This document shows positions 10,552 to 22,727 of a stretch of DNA of 64,000 nt, in pieces (the stretch's first letter is position 1; each line of letters opens with the position of its first letter). Made by a program: the position numbers and the translations under genes. The stretch is from assembly GCA_038093975.1 (NCBI GenBank), contig JBBPTG010000098.1, forward strand, positions 1-64,000. Direction: 5' to 3'. The notes beneath the pieces are model-generated. The model was not told where the DNA came from, made no database searches, and saw nothing but the letters and a program-made list of their open reading frames with translations. The stretch comes from Chalciporus piperatus. Its lineage: Eukaryota; Basidiomycota; Agaricomycetes; Boletales; Boletaceae.

Positions 10552-11469
10552 GTATGTTGTGTTCGCCGTCCAGGGCTGCCCGACTGCGTATTTTGCGTGC
10601 CCAGGCGAAATGCAGTCCCAGCTTCTTGCATGATCCCGGTCCCCTTTCAATCAGGTCTATTCCGTGCTCCCCACATGTATTCTCGTTAGTCACTGGATAT
10701 CTCTACCCCATGTCATCCTTTCTCTGTACCAATATTGATTGTTGTTTTGTGGATTTCAAAACTAAGTGCTTGCTGCAAGTCATAGGTCACAGTAATTACT
10801 TATTATACATAGAGCGCTTCCCATCACTCAAATCTTGTGAAAGCGATGGGATGTTGACACAACTTAAGGATCTGGAATCGCGTGGGGTGACACGGAAAAT
10901 CACCAGCTCGACGAATCCTGTGATCATTTCTGTGCGGTTCACCAGACTTGTTACATTGCGAGTATTTTAGCTTCCATCAAGACAAAAAATGGCCTGATGC
11001 GCTTCACTAGACCTTGGGGCAAATAGAGTACATGGAATAACAAAGACGCGAAATGCGAGCTCCAAGTTCCAATTCCGCGCTATCTCGGTATGTCAGTGCG
11101 ATAGGATGATGGAGAGAGTGGGAGCAATACGCGCTGAGGTTGATGAATAAGTTATAGGATACTCGGTGAATATCGATACATACAGGACGTTTTGCGTTGC
11201 TGCATTTTTGGCTCGTCTTCCCGAGCACGCGCCCCAGCCCGAGCCCCGGGTGCCCGAGGTTTAGAGCTCTCAAAGCTCAACCTCCTCTTCTTCCCTCCTC
11301 ACCTGCTTGATCTCCACCCTTATTCGACTGTCCCCACCACTCACATTCATCCCTACCGGGACTCGTCTCCGTCTTGGTTTGGTTGATCTCCAACGCACGC
11401 GCATACGATACAGAATTGGTACCACGGGCACGATGTGGAGGCGAATTCAATGTCAGAAAGCCCGATGCC
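10552..11469. other. No clear gene
   Basis: This stretch may contain the 3' exons or UTR of the preceding small gene. I see no recognisable protein, RNA gene or repeat. Confidence 0.4.
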
Positions 11470-11770
11470 GATTCGGAATTCTCAATCTCGGTCGCCATCG
11501 ATCACAGTGGAGACAACGGAGGACCCGCTGCTCATCCAGCCTTTCCCCGGGCTTGGCGGTATATAATGAGCAGGGGTGATGAGTTGTGAGCGAGGGTTTG
11601 GGAATGTTTGGGAATGGGCGTGAGTCGGTTAATAGTGCGCCAAGAGAAACGGGGAGAACTCACCTGGCCTCCCACCGCACAAAACACCAAGAACAACAAC
11701 GAAAATGACGCGTACAATGCGGCCGATTCGACGAGCATTGCCACAACGGTGGTACACCCGGATGTATGTC
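11470..11770 (-). pseudogene. Remnant of a multi-pass membrane protein of the basidiomycete DUF6533-like type
   Basis: The minus strand from about 11765 encodes one membrane helix, TTVVAMLVESAALYASFSLL followed by FLVFCAVGGQ, ending at a good splice donor (GTGAGT) near 11663. The next part reads SPLLIIYRQARGKAG. Both pieces resemble the late helices of the seven-helix proteins common in mushrooms, where an ESA(A/L)LY helix is followed by a helix ending LIIYRVARG. After KAG the frame stops (TGA). A one-base shift would continue into SSGSSVVSTVIDGD and DIEFAS, the usual tail. No matching N-terminal helices are visible up to 12400. I read this as a truncated, frameshifted remnant, but a short divergent gene is possible. 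Confidence 0.35.
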
Positions 11771-12406
11771 CCGAGCAGTCGGTAGAGGAGACGGACGGAG
11801 CTATGGGTGGCGGGTGGCGGAGATGTTGATAGTGAGACAATGGCTGGTGAATGAACGTGAGAGTGAGTATGGGGGTGCGCGAGAGGGGAGTGAGGCCTTG
11901 AGGCCTGACCGGAGGAAGCGAGTTCAAGTTACATGAGACCAGTCACGAACCACCAAGAGACACCAAAGTCTCTGTCGAGCGTATGTGACGCAGTTCAATG
12001 GCCTCACCATGCTAAGTTGTCCTGCGTCACCACCCAATCGTCATAGCTGTCATAGTAACTCTGCACATCTTACCACGTTTGACCGGATCATCAGTTCAAG
12101 CCAAGTTCAAGCTACACAGCGCAACTGGCCAAGGCGAATTGGTTGGACTCTGAAAAACGTTCACTGAGGTCGGTCGATCGCTCGGAGATGGTCATGATGA
12201 TGTGCACGTTTTGTCGAGGTGGAGTGACTAAAAGTTCTTAAATTGTCGCACATTGACCGGGCCCAGGACTGTCAGTGTCACATACAAAAGGACCAAGGTA
12301 GGCTTCTTCCTGTTTTCCGTGGGAACCCTCTTCACTCCCAACTTGCCATCCCTTTTTTTTCTCTCTTCGGAGGCGGCCAGGCTAAACCCTACCCGTTCAA
12401 GACAAG
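11771..12406. promoter_or_regulatory. Upstream region of the MFS transporter gene
   Basis: No coding segment is convincing here. Pyrimidine-rich stretches (CCCTTTTTTTTCTCTC at about 12350-12367) lie just before the transporter ATG, as is common for leaders of basidiomycete genes. No TATA box is obvious close to the start. Confidence 0.4.
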
Positions 12407-14981
12407 ATGACGCAGGCTGAGGCAGACGCAGCAATCGCTGAAAAAAAGCTAGCGGGCGACGATAGTGGTTCATCCGATTACAGCTTCTCTCAAGGAGTTA
12501 CAAAGGATTACGAGCTCAAGTGTGCACTCGGTAAGCGCCGAAATCCTTATCCCTCCCTTCCGGAGTGCTCACCTTGATTTTGGGTCTCATAGTCAATAAA
12601 TGCTTGCAAGAAGAGTTCGTACCTTTTTTCAGCCACTTACATCACGCTTGCTGACGATAGTGATTAGAATCGGATTTGGCAAATATCAGTGGCAGCTCTT
12701 CATCCTGACTGGCCTAGGATGGTTAGCAGATAGTGAGAATGCCGTCTTTACGCCCCCTGACGCACATGTGCTGACATCTGTGCTACCTTGAATCTCGATC
12801 TTGGTTTGTAGATTTGTGGCTTCAGGGTCTCGCGATCGTATTGCCACAAGTTGAGCAGGAACTAAATCCGTCTCGTGTCGAATATGCTGTCCTGGCTGAA
12901 TTCGCCGGATTGATCGTAGGTGCAACTACTTGGGGTGTCTTGGCAGATATCATTGGAAGGAGGCTTTCGTTCAATGTAAGACCGACTCGTTGAATTTCGT
13001 TCAGAATTGACTATCCCCATCTGACTCGGTCTGGGAGTTCAGGCTACACTGTTCATTGCTGGTATTTTCGGGATTGCGGCCGGGGGTGGTTTGAATTTTG
13101 TCTCGTTCTCTGCTCTGATCGCATTTATGGGGTTCGGTATCGGTGGAAAGTGAGTCAATGCGTCATCGGCGTTTTTTTAGACTAACCTTCATTTCGCTTT
13201 TGACAGCCTACCTGTAGATGGTATGCTCGAGACGACTCTTTTGAAGGCATGGGTTGTCTAATGCGTTTTATTTCCAGGTGCACTTTACCTGGAGTTTATA
13301 CCCGGATCACACCAAGTGAGCGCCTTGTCAGGATTCATGCTCGAAGATGTCATAATGTTTTCGTTCTCAGTGGACTCTCACTCTGCTCTCCGTATGGTGG
13401 GCGCTTGGCCAGCTTGTAGCTTCCCTAATCAGCTGGGGGTTCATCGCGAACTACTCATGTGCTCCCACGATACCCTTTGGACAATGCCCTAGGTCCGAGA
13501 ACATGGGCTGGAGATACACCCTGTGTGTCTAACGCTTTTCCCTCTTTTGCCTATTGGCTGACTGTATTGAAGGTTTACGCTGTTAGTATTCATTTGTGTC
13601 TGATTTCTCTCGATCTAAACGTGATGCTTGAATAGCGGCGGTCTTACCTTTTTGACGTTCGTATTCCGCTACTTCGTGTTCGACCTTCAAGAGTCACCGA
13701 AGTATCTCATCGCGCAAGGACGTGATGAGGAAGCCATCAAGGTATGTCTTGGGAGTCTGCCTTCAGCCCCTTGACTAGATGTCATGCCTTGCTAGGCTCT
13801 TGAGCACGTTGCTCGTCGCAACGGCAAGACTATCTCGCTCACACTTGAAGATTTACGGAAGATATCAGAGCCGGCCAAAGTGTCGTCGGGCTGGCGCGAA
13901 ACCTTGCGTAACGCATTCACCGATATGTCTCTGTGGGTACCCTCAACGGAGCTTCGATCAATTAAGTGTTCAACGTGCGTGTTCCCAGGTCCCATGTCAA
14001 ACCATTATTCTCCGGCCGTCGTTTGGCGACCAACACCTCGCTCACCATTTTTATCTGGGGGTCCGTAGTTCCCATCTAGCCTTGAAGACTATCAGCTGAT
14101 TTGTTTTCGGCAGTCTCATCGGGATTGCATACCCCTTGTACAGTGCTTACCTCCCTCTCTACCTCGAATCCCGTGGTTCTTCCTCAGGTCCCACAAGTCT
14201 AAACACGACCTACCGAAACTATGCCATCGTCTCCGTTCTCGGTGTTCCTGGTTCCCTCATCGCAGGTGCTGTCGTTGATTACACACGAGGCTCTGGGATG
14301 TGGACTGTTGGAGGAAGGAAGTACGCGTTGGCGATCTTTACGCTCTTGTCGGCCATCTTCATGTTCTTGTTCACGACGAGCAACTCGCAGGCTTCGGTGC
14401 TTGGGTATTCGTGCGCAAACGGTCTTGTGCAGTACGTTTTTTCTTTCCTCGCGTTTCATCTCTCTCCTCGTCTGACGCGATTCGTTTTCCCTCAGGAATG
14501 CTGTAAGTCTCGCTCTCAGTTTCGGAATACTAGTAGTGTCGAGTGGCAATGACGGACACATACGTACTGACGACCCTCTCGTCCCACGATAGATGTACGG
14601 CGTCCTTTACGCATACACTCCCGAATCCTTCCCGGCGCCTCACCGCGGAACGGGCGACGCCCTCTGCTCCGCACTGAACCGTATCGGTGGGTTCATCGCT
14701 CCCCTCATCAAGATCGCGACGACGCCCAAGACTGGAAGCGTTTCTGCAAACACTGCGAACGGGTGCGTATATCCTCTCTCCCCCCCTCATCCCTTCACGA
14801 TCGTTGACAACGACGACGTTAGTCCCGTGTACGTCTCTGCGTCGTTGTTCTTGGTAGCGGGATTATTGAGTTTGGTCCTTCCGATCGAGGTACGTCTTCT
14901 TACGACTTTGACGTTCTCTCGTCTTTGGCCTCGAGTCATCACTCACCATCTCCATAGACCGCTGGACGCGATGCCCTCTGA
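12407..14981 (+). CDS. MFS transporter (SV2/sugar-porter-like), 531 residues, 17 exons
   Basis: This predicted plasma-membrane transporter of the major facilitator superfamily moves a small organic solute; the substrate cannot be told. Exons: 12407-12530, 12593-12614, 12668-12732, 12812-12975, 13043-13149, 13207-13220, 13278-13315, 13371-13522, 13573-13581, 13636-13741, 13796-13932, 13989-14060, 14114-14431, 14496-14502, 14593-14762, 14823-14889, 14958-14981. Phase is kept throughout. Recognisable parts are GFGKYQWQLFILTGLGWLAD (helix 1), GVLADIIGRRLSFN (the loop 2-3 signature), FMGFGIGGNLPVDGALYLEF, ENMGWRYTLFTLGGLT, DLQESPKYLIAQGRDEEAI after helix 6, and YAYTPESFPAPHRGTGDALC in the second half. 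ESPKYL and YTPE(S/V)FPAPHRGTG are family hallmarks. Four exons are extremely short (22, 14, 9 and 7 nt), each encoding conserved residues. No interruption was seen. Confidence 0.92.
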
Positions 14982-15533
14982 TCTCACTCGTCTACACCAT
15001 ATCCAAAAAAAAAGTATCTAAATAGTATAGAACTCACGAATCACGACGGTCGTGACAGCGTTTTTTTAAGCTTTATTAACGAGATGTATGCGCGATGCCA
15101 TTCCTACAACGTCAATGATATGAGTATAGATGTCGCCACAAAGTTCGAAACAGGTCGCTGGTACGCCAGACCCGGGGCACACACACGTGTAGATGCAAGG
15201 TACGAAACTGTGAGGCTTATTTGGAGAGATCATTGACGTTACAATGTCATGGGATGGTCGTCCAGTAAAGGCACACGTTGCATAAGTAAGTTAAGCACAA
15301 GAATCCAAAAAAAAATCGCAAATGGAAAATGAGATAACATAGGTGAAAACGATTGTCCACATCGACCAAAAAACCACGGAAAGCGAGCATGAGAACAACA
15401 GGAAAAAAACTCATGATACAAATCCAAATCCAAAGAAAAAGGAAACGCAAGACCGTTGAAGAAAACAACAAAAACAAAAAACATATCAATACCCATGTAT
15501 GCAAACACACGTTTGACGCATGCGATCGTCCAT

Positions 15534-18500
15534 CTATCCTTGATATTTCTTGATCAAATCTCTCAACCTCGCCTGTCCGAACGCAAGATCGCCCAACTGA
15601 CGACCAGATTTTAACCCGGGACTTTTTGGAAGATTCTTGACCTCGGAGACCGTCTCGGAGATCATGGGCGGGAGAGGAGGATTTGTCGACCGCCCGATGT
15701 TCGCGGGCGGTACACGTGCAAGGGAGGCAGTTGAAGAGAGCATAGGAATCGCATGCGAGGAAGATATCACAGCGGGTACGGTCGTCGCTTTGGCCGGCTC
15801 GCGAGGCTCGCCAGTGACTCCTCCGACGGGCCCATTCCGGGCCATCGCCGCAATTGAGGTTCGCTTGAACATATTAGGGACAGGTTTACGGGCCGGGGGT
15901 GGCATGGTGGGTGCTTTCTTTGGGGCAGGAACATGAGATACGTTTGGGCTCGCCTGAGCTGCCCAAAGGGAGGCGACCTGCGTCACTTTCCCTCCCCTAC
16001 CACCTCGCGCTGATCGAACGTCGTATTTCACGTCAGGATCGGCGGGTTTGGGAGGAAATCGGGGGAAGAGTGGGGGGAAGAGACGCTGTTGGGGTCGAGG
16101 AGGTGGAGCTTGTGGAGACGCTTTCTTATCCGTGTTCTTCACCTCTGCGCTGGGTGACCTAGACACGATTAGCTTGCTAGGGCTCTGTCGTTTTGAGGAT
16201 GGGGTTTGGCAAAGATCATTGATCGAGGATCGACGCGGAGCGTGCTTGAATCCAGACTTTTTGCTAGAACCCTCGGTAGCAAATGCACTGTTCAACGTCG
16301 AGACGGTAACGAACCCCGACGAGCGCGGGTTTGGAGCAGCAGAGACGTCTTTATCCATAGAGATATCCCCGGAACGACGTTCTGGAACCTCCTCTGTCAT
16401 CTCTGTCGGCGAAGGACGGAAAGATGCACTCTCGGTGGTGGGTACAAAATGCGACGCAGATGGAGATACAAGGGCAGAGGGATCGTCCGTCACCGGCGGT
16501 GCCGATACATCGATCTCTCCTAGCCAAGCTGCGACTCGGAATTTGGCCTCCTTGCGTAGTTGACGCCCTTCGCCATCTTTCGTCTTTTTGCGCTCTCGAC
16601 GACGCCCTACTCTTTCGAGGTCTTCGTCGCTATGTTTGCTCTTCCCGAGCTTTCGTGAGCTTTTCCCCTTTTGGGTACGAACATCCCGTTCGTCTTCGCT
16701 CGGACTGTGCCCGCCACCAAAGTGTTGGGTACGTTCGTCCGAATCTCGGTCCTGCTCCTGTTCCCTGTCCCTGTCCCTATCTCTTTCATCGTCCCCTTTC
16801 AAGATGCCCTCTCTATCTGCAAGGGTGAGACTGGAGATGGCGCTATCATTCACACCGTCCGGTGCACCACTAGGAGGAATAGTGATTGGCTGGACGACGC
16901 TCCGAACATGAGGTCGCTCTTGAGCGTTAAGCTTGCGAGTGCCGACCTCAGCAAGCAGCCGTCGTTCAAGCGCGTCGAGTCCACTCTCCTGCGGGACGTC
17001 CTTCCCTAAGTTGGCTCCCAATCCCGAAAGTTCAGTAGGCGCCTTTGGAAACTTGATGGGCGTGAATGGCGCGATTGGTGGAGTGGGATGGGAACGAAAG
17101 GAATTGACCGTCGAGGATCGGAAATCATGAGAGTCGGACATGTTCTCTTCAGCAGTTGCGAAGAGCGTGTCTACACGCGGCCGCTGAGGTAAAAGATGCC
17201 TATCTTTACTAGAAGGGACTGGGGGCGCAGGAAGCGTCCTGTCGAGGCACAAATTGGGTTGGAGATCGATCGGGGGACCTTGAGGTCTCACCTCTACGCC
17301 CGCATCGCCTTTGGGTATATCCGTGCTCAGGTCACCCGTTCGCTTCGCGATTTCGTCTGCCATGCGTTCAAGTTTGGAAACGTTGTCACTCTTGGGGACT
17401 GACCCGTAAAATGATCGTGTTGGTGATGGTACAGGACGTGGAGAATGAAGCAGCCCTTGGGTTTCATGAGGATTGGGCAACGAAGGTATTTGTATTGGGG
17501 GTGGACGAGCGCGGTTTGGTGTAGGCGGCTGAGCGTGAAGTGGGGCGTGTGGCAATAAGGGAGGGTAATGTTGTGCACTTGGTGACATGGAGGGTGACAT
17601 GGAGGGATAGGCCATAGTTAGATGAAAGTTCTGTGAAATGGGTGATGCAACAACTCCTTGTGCAACTTGGGGATTCGCGTAAGCGGAGATTTCTTCGAGT
17701 GGTGTCACAGGATGGACGTAGCCAGGGTGTGGCAAAGGTACAGGTGGCAGAGGGAGGAGCCTCGGTGAATGGGTATATGACATTGATAATACACCAGTAC
17801 TGTAGAGTGCCTGCGGTTCAGGCCCCGCAGACGTCGAACTTTGCATTGGTCGCGTGAAGGTGTATGGTACGCCTTGCCAGTTACGGGTCTCTTGATCGAG
17901 GGGTTGGATATGTAAACCAATCGAAACTGGTCGCGCAGACGGGGAAGTCCATGGAAGATCCGCATATTGAGTTCCAGGAGAGACAGACATTAACTGGACT
18001 CCAGGCGGCGGCGACAGGGGCAATCCGGGTGTTGCGTAGGGATAGGGAGAGGATATAAGGGGTGGGGGTGACATTGGAAGTTCAGGGACAGCAAGAGAAT
18101 GATAAACGGCCACTGGCAAGGTGAGGACGGTATCCTCACTGACGATGATTGGTGAGATGTAGAATGAAAAGTCGCGGACTACACACCTTCCGGGAGGCAA
18201 ATCAATTCTTATCTCAAGGGTGCAATGCACCTCAAAGAAACTTTCCGTCGTCTTTCCATGCTCGTCAATGCGTTGTCCTCCTTTGACACCACGTGCATGC
18301 CGAGGGATATCAATGACAAGATTCGCAATTCCCTCGATTCCGGGCGGAACAGAGTATTCCGGTCCACGAAATTCAACTTGTGTAGCGGCATCAGAAATAT
18401 CAGGAGCAGGCTCTCCTGCCATCACGGACTGTGCTATGTGAAGGTGCCGCATGAGTGTGATTGTAACACCAGAAGTCTGGATACCAGATTCAGAAAAGGA

Positions 18501-19256
18501 TGATAACCAAGATGCAGAGGGAACATACCCAACGTTGCGAGTGATTCTTTAATTGTAGATCTATGCATGCTGTTTGGCCACCAATGACTGGACCGTTCGT
18601 TATCGTTGCTTGAGCCCAAATCTTGCCTCCTTCCGTGAGTGTCATAGCTTTTAACAATTGCTCTGCATTCGCTGGATCCCAACTTTCAACAATCTTGACT
18701 TCGCGTTTATCCGTTACGAGACGCTTTTCTCCTCGCCATGCTACACTAACGCTCGCCCGAACTTCGTACCGAATGTTAGCAGGACCGAATGTGATGGAAG
18801 AGGGAGAGGACGATGGGACTGTAAATTGGAAAAAGAACGTAGTAAGCCCATGCCGAGCAGCATAATGGTGCGCCGGAAGTGGTATTTCTCCGGTTCCGGG
18901 AACATTATCAGAATGTACAGCGTTCGAAGGCGGGAGACCTGGTCCTTGGAAGATCCTACGGGAGTGGATGAATGTAGAAGTAGCGGAATGATCTCCGGCA
19001 TTGACCTCTTTGATGGAGATCAGGATTGTATCACGGCAGAGTTGTTGAACGTTCGAATACCTTGAATGGCATGCAGTTCGACCATCATCACTCCTATGCC
19101 GAGAAAGGAGTCAAGGTCGGCACGGCTCTCGACCTCCATCTTTCCAGATATATTTCCTCCGGAAACATACACAGGATCCGACAGGGTCAGGGTGACCTTG
19201 ACCTTGGCATGATGTGGGGACGCATTCATCGGCTCAGGGCGAGATTGCGAAGCCAT
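15534..19256 (-). CDS. Arrestin-like protein with a long disordered C-terminal tail, 1205 residues
   Basis: Three exons (19256-19061, 19007-18529, 18476-15534) with 53- and 52-nt introns keep phase. The N-terminal about 320 residues form the arrestin-like part: KVKVTLTLSDPVYVSGGNIS, GKMEVESRADLDSFLGIGVM, FFFQFTVPSSSPSSITFG, then GPVIGGQTACIDLQLKNHSQ, CTLEIRIDLPPG and VVRDFSFYISPIIVSEDTV. The remainder is low-complexity and rich in Pro and Ser, with charged blocks such as DRDRDREQEQDRDSDER and a basic RRRERKKTKDGEGR. Relatives (fungal ART/ALY proteins) act as adaptors that recruit ubiquitin ligases to membrane cargo. I saw no clear PPxY motif, so that role is only inferred. The first ATG, MASQSRPEPMN, gives the expected position of the first arrestin strand. 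Confidence 0.85.
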
Positions 19257-20336
19257 GCTGTAGAATTAAACACGAATTGTCTTGAGGTTGAACTGGAAGC
19301 TGTTCGACGATGTTCACTGGAATCGTTGTCCTCCACGAATGTAGCCGAATGACGATGTGGCTACGAGAGATGATTGCAACTGGAAGAGTTCGTGTAGGAG
19401 ACGCCATCGGAGGCCTCGAGGTGTTAAGTGCATCGTCTAGACGACGAAGCTCATCATGAGCATTTTTCTTGGAGTGTCGGTCGTCTGATTGATCTGGGGG
19501 ACGAGAAGGAAGTGTTTACGCTGTTTGTCCGTGTTAGAATCCAAAGGAACCGCCTTCCATTTTCGGCTTTCTCTATTAGTCTTCAACGCTTGAACCGATC
19601 ACAACGTCAGGTTTTGGTTTGGCTAGTAAGTTTCAAAGTTTCTGAGCGGAATCCTCGGGGAAGGTGCGAGTCTTCTATAGTGGTTGGGCTCAGCAGACTG
19701 TTGCCCTTGCTAGATTTCCAAAGTCCCAACATGAGTTCAACTCTGAAACACTGTTGACGAACCAACCGTATCCCAACAGTGTCGGGAACGTTTGACCGAC
19801 TTGGTGTGTTTTTTAAAGTGAAAATCTTCGGCTCCGATGGAGTGGGGCTCGGTGTGTGCTAGGAGGGTGAACGTTTGAACGAATGTCTTCATCCCGACTC
19901 TTTTCTGCCTAAGGTGTGTGCACATCTATCCGCTTGCACCTATCGGATTAAAGATAACGACCATCATGATAATTCCTCGTGACCTCGTTCGCACCTCGGG
20001 TTCACACCCACTCGGTGAGAAGCCCCCTCATGAGTCATTAGTGGTGGTACCCATGCTGTTTTCTCCCTCTGCGTTCGGCTACGTCTTTTCAGTTGGTCCT
20101 GTCATCTACGGGAAGAGAGCATGTAGTTGGGTGCATAGGAGGTCTTGGACGATGACTTGAGGGTATAAAAATTCGAGTTTTCGCTATCCACACAATCTCA
20201 ACGTACCACCTGACTCGACGCCCCGACGTTCCAAAGAATCGACAACGGTATACCCATTCTTATTACACGATAATTTAGGCACCCATTTTTCCCAAGTCGA
20301 AGATAAGTTACAACAACGACATTTCTCCCGGTCTCC
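19257..20336. other. Intergenic: arrestin promoter and 3' side of the oxoamine synthase gene
   Basis: No coding segment stands out. Apparent frames on either strand are short and without family resemblance. A GGTATAAAAA word occurs at about 20161-20170 on the plus strand, but no plus-strand gene follows it. Confidence 0.4.
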
Positions 20337-21962
20337 CTACAACTTGGCAGCCATCCAAGCATCCACACCAACATCTCTCGCCAACCCCTCCCACTTCGTC
20401 CTTCCCCTCTTTTCCTCGTCCGTCCGCCTCTCTGCCCATGCAACAATCCCCTCTACGAGGAGCGCGACGTCATCTCGGGTATGAGCGGCGTGGAGACAGA
20501 TTCGAACGCGGGCTGTACCTTTGGGAACGGTAGGTGGATAGATGGGTTTAGTGTGAAGCGTCACCGTTCGAGGCGATGTCGAGGATTCTGGCGTCCCAAA
20601 TGAGGGAGAGGACGCGGAAGAGGTGTAGGAAAGGAGGAAGGAAGAGAGTGCACGTGGTTCTGGCGTGAGGATCGGTATTATCGGCGAAGGAAGCAATGCG
20701 GGAAAAGTATTTGTGTTCTGCGGGCATGAAGAGGGTGTGTTTCTTGGCGGGAATGCGTCATCGTTGTCGGGTTCAGACTGCCAGGGTGGTGTCGATTCCT
20801 GGAGTTGGTCCGATATTGGAAGAGACGAAGAGTCGGCGAGGTTTTCTGGAAGACTGATGAGTGAAGAGGGATATCTCTTCAGTTGTGCACGAAGGAGCTC
20901 GACGAAATATGTGGAGAGACTGAGCAGGTGTGCGGATAGCTGGGGGCGAAATGGATGAATTCACGATGGGGTTTGAATCTAAAGCTGACTCACCGCTTCC
21001 GTCGTACCGTCCTCGAGCATGTCAAACGAGCAATTGACGGCAATAATGTTCGCATAGGTGAGCGTCGTTGTGTATACGAGACTCCTGGCATAGTTGAGGA
21101 GATAATCCTTCACAAGCCTGGTCGTCAAGAGAGCAGCTAGGAAATCACCGAAACGATCAATCCAGTTCTTTTTAAACAAGTTATGGATGAGTTACTCACC
21201 TCCCGAAGAAGCCAGTGCCTTCCCGAACGTATGCAGCCTCGCAAACACCCTCTTTTCTAACCCAAGATCGGCGACCAATCCACGACCGTTGGGGCCATAG
21301 ATCCCGGTGGCATGAGCCTCATCGACGACGATATATCCGTTTCCCAAGGGCAATAATTCCTCGACGCATTCGACGATCCGGGTGAGCGGAGCGATCGTTC
21401 CATCCATACTATACAAGCTCTCGATCGCGATGAACACGCTCATCTGGCCCCTCTTTAGTTCATCACGTTCCCGGAGAATTTTTGATAGGACCTGGCGTAG
21501 AGCAGGAACAGAGTTATGGGCGAACGAGAGTGACGAATCTGGGGTGAGTCTGGATAGTCGCATGCCATCGTGCACAGATGCATGGATATGGGCATCGTAT
21601 AGAACGATATCTCCAGGTTGCGGAATAGACGAAAAGAACCCTACGTTCGCATCAAAGCCCGAATTGAAGAGAAGAGCGGCTTCGGCGCCGAAAAAGCGAC
21701 AGAGGCGTGATTCAAGTGCAACATGGGATTGAGCTGGGACGAGCAAGCGAGAACCACCCGATCCAAGAATATTCGGTGCTGATGAAAGCGCAGCGAGAAC
21801 TGCTTTTTGAAGGAGAGGAGAGGCCGAGAGAGAGAGATAGTCGTTGGACGTGAAATCAATCTCGGGAAATGAAGTGGATGGCGGTTCCGGGAGTCGACGA
21901 CGGATGAGGCGACGTTCCCTCGATTCCAGGGCTGCGGAAAGACGTTCGGACAGCGATGGCAT
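20337..21962 (-). CDS. bioF: 8-amino-7-oxononanoate synthase-like (KAPA synthase, biotin pathway), 502 residues
   Basis: A PLP enzyme of the alpha-oxoamine synthase family. KAPA synthase condenses pimeloyl thioester and L-alanine to 8-amino-7-oxononanoate. Exons 21962-21200, 21136-20994 and 20939-20337 keep phase. Visible motifs are IDFTSNDYLSLSASP near the N-terminus, PNILGSGGSRLLVPAQSH, the glycine-rich LLFNSGFDANVGFF, ALYDAHIH-like VLYDAHIHASVHDG, YIVVDEAHATGIYGPNGRG (PLP-contacting Asp and His), and FGKALASSGG with the Schiff-base lysine. YLLNYARSLVYTTTL follows the second intron. The C-terminal part has an extra low-complexity insertion (about residues 320-400) compared with bacterial BioF (about 385 residues). 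A second in-frame ATG lies six codons upstream (21980). Other oxoamine synthases are less likely given the N-terminal TSNDYL. No other biotin gene lies nearby. Confidence 0.85.
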
Positions 21963-21980
21963 AGTGAAAGTATGATGCAA

Positions 21981-22727
21981 GTTGGTAGTTCTGGCTGAAG
22001 GGGGGCAACGGATCAGAGTCTTGGCCAGGTCATATCAGCCATGATATGCATCTGATTTCGCGGACAGATGAATTCCCATGTCACGATTCACGACTCGGAT
22101 CGCGAAACGGACGGAGATCGTTTCTACAGCTCACAGTCCATCGTAATCGATCCGCCACCATGTAGACAAAGTTCAGAATGGTGGAAGAGTGGGTACAACC
22201 CAGGAGACGCCCAACTCTAGCAGAAGTCCATGCACGCCTCATTATTACGACACACCGGTAACGAAATTGCCCAAAGCTCGAGGAACTGCAAAAGAGAGAA
22301 GATATTGTATTCATGGAATATGTTTTCATGGTTGCTATGTCCTAGTCTCCCGTAGGCAGCCCCTTAGGTAGGAAGGCTATGTCCGCTCTTCGTTCCTGGA
22401 GAAAGTGCTCCGTCAGGACCGTCACTGTCCTTCGCGACATATGACGACTTGCAGACGACGTCAATTAACGAGGCTTACGAAGAACGCCCCTCAATATCGA
22501 TTAAAATTGACTGTCTGGCAGACGCCCAGCAATCGAACCTGTAAGCCATTGAAACTTGGATGTTCCTTGAGCTTGAACCTTCATTCATCTTTCAACGTCG
22601 CAGACTTGAACGAAATCAGTGTTCGCTGTGCGACGAGTTAATCAAATACGTGGTTGCTACCTTTGAAATACAAGATGACGTGAACAAGGGTGAATAGGAG
22701 CCCGAGACAACTCTCCTTGCTGCCTCC
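21981..22727. other. Intergenic with one copy of a 35-bp repeat
   Basis: This is the upstream side of both the oxoamine synthase gene (minus) and the left ubiquitin-like/RING gene (plus). Apart from the repeat at 22341-22375, nothing is recognised. Confidence 0.4.
22341..22375 (+). repeat. 35-bp dispersed repeat, copy 1
   Basis: The 35 bases begin CCTAGTCTCCCGTAGGCAG and end TTAGGTAGGAAG. They recur in the same orientation at 32878-32912 with one mismatch (C versus T after GGCAG). Both copies lie within the block bounded by the two inverted ubiquitin-like/RING paralogues. Confidence 0.85.

Noticed and set aside
20161..20170. TATA box for a plus-strand gene
   Set aside because: GGTATAAAAA is present, but downstream lies the 3' end of the minus-strand oxoamine synthase gene and no plus-strand gene.
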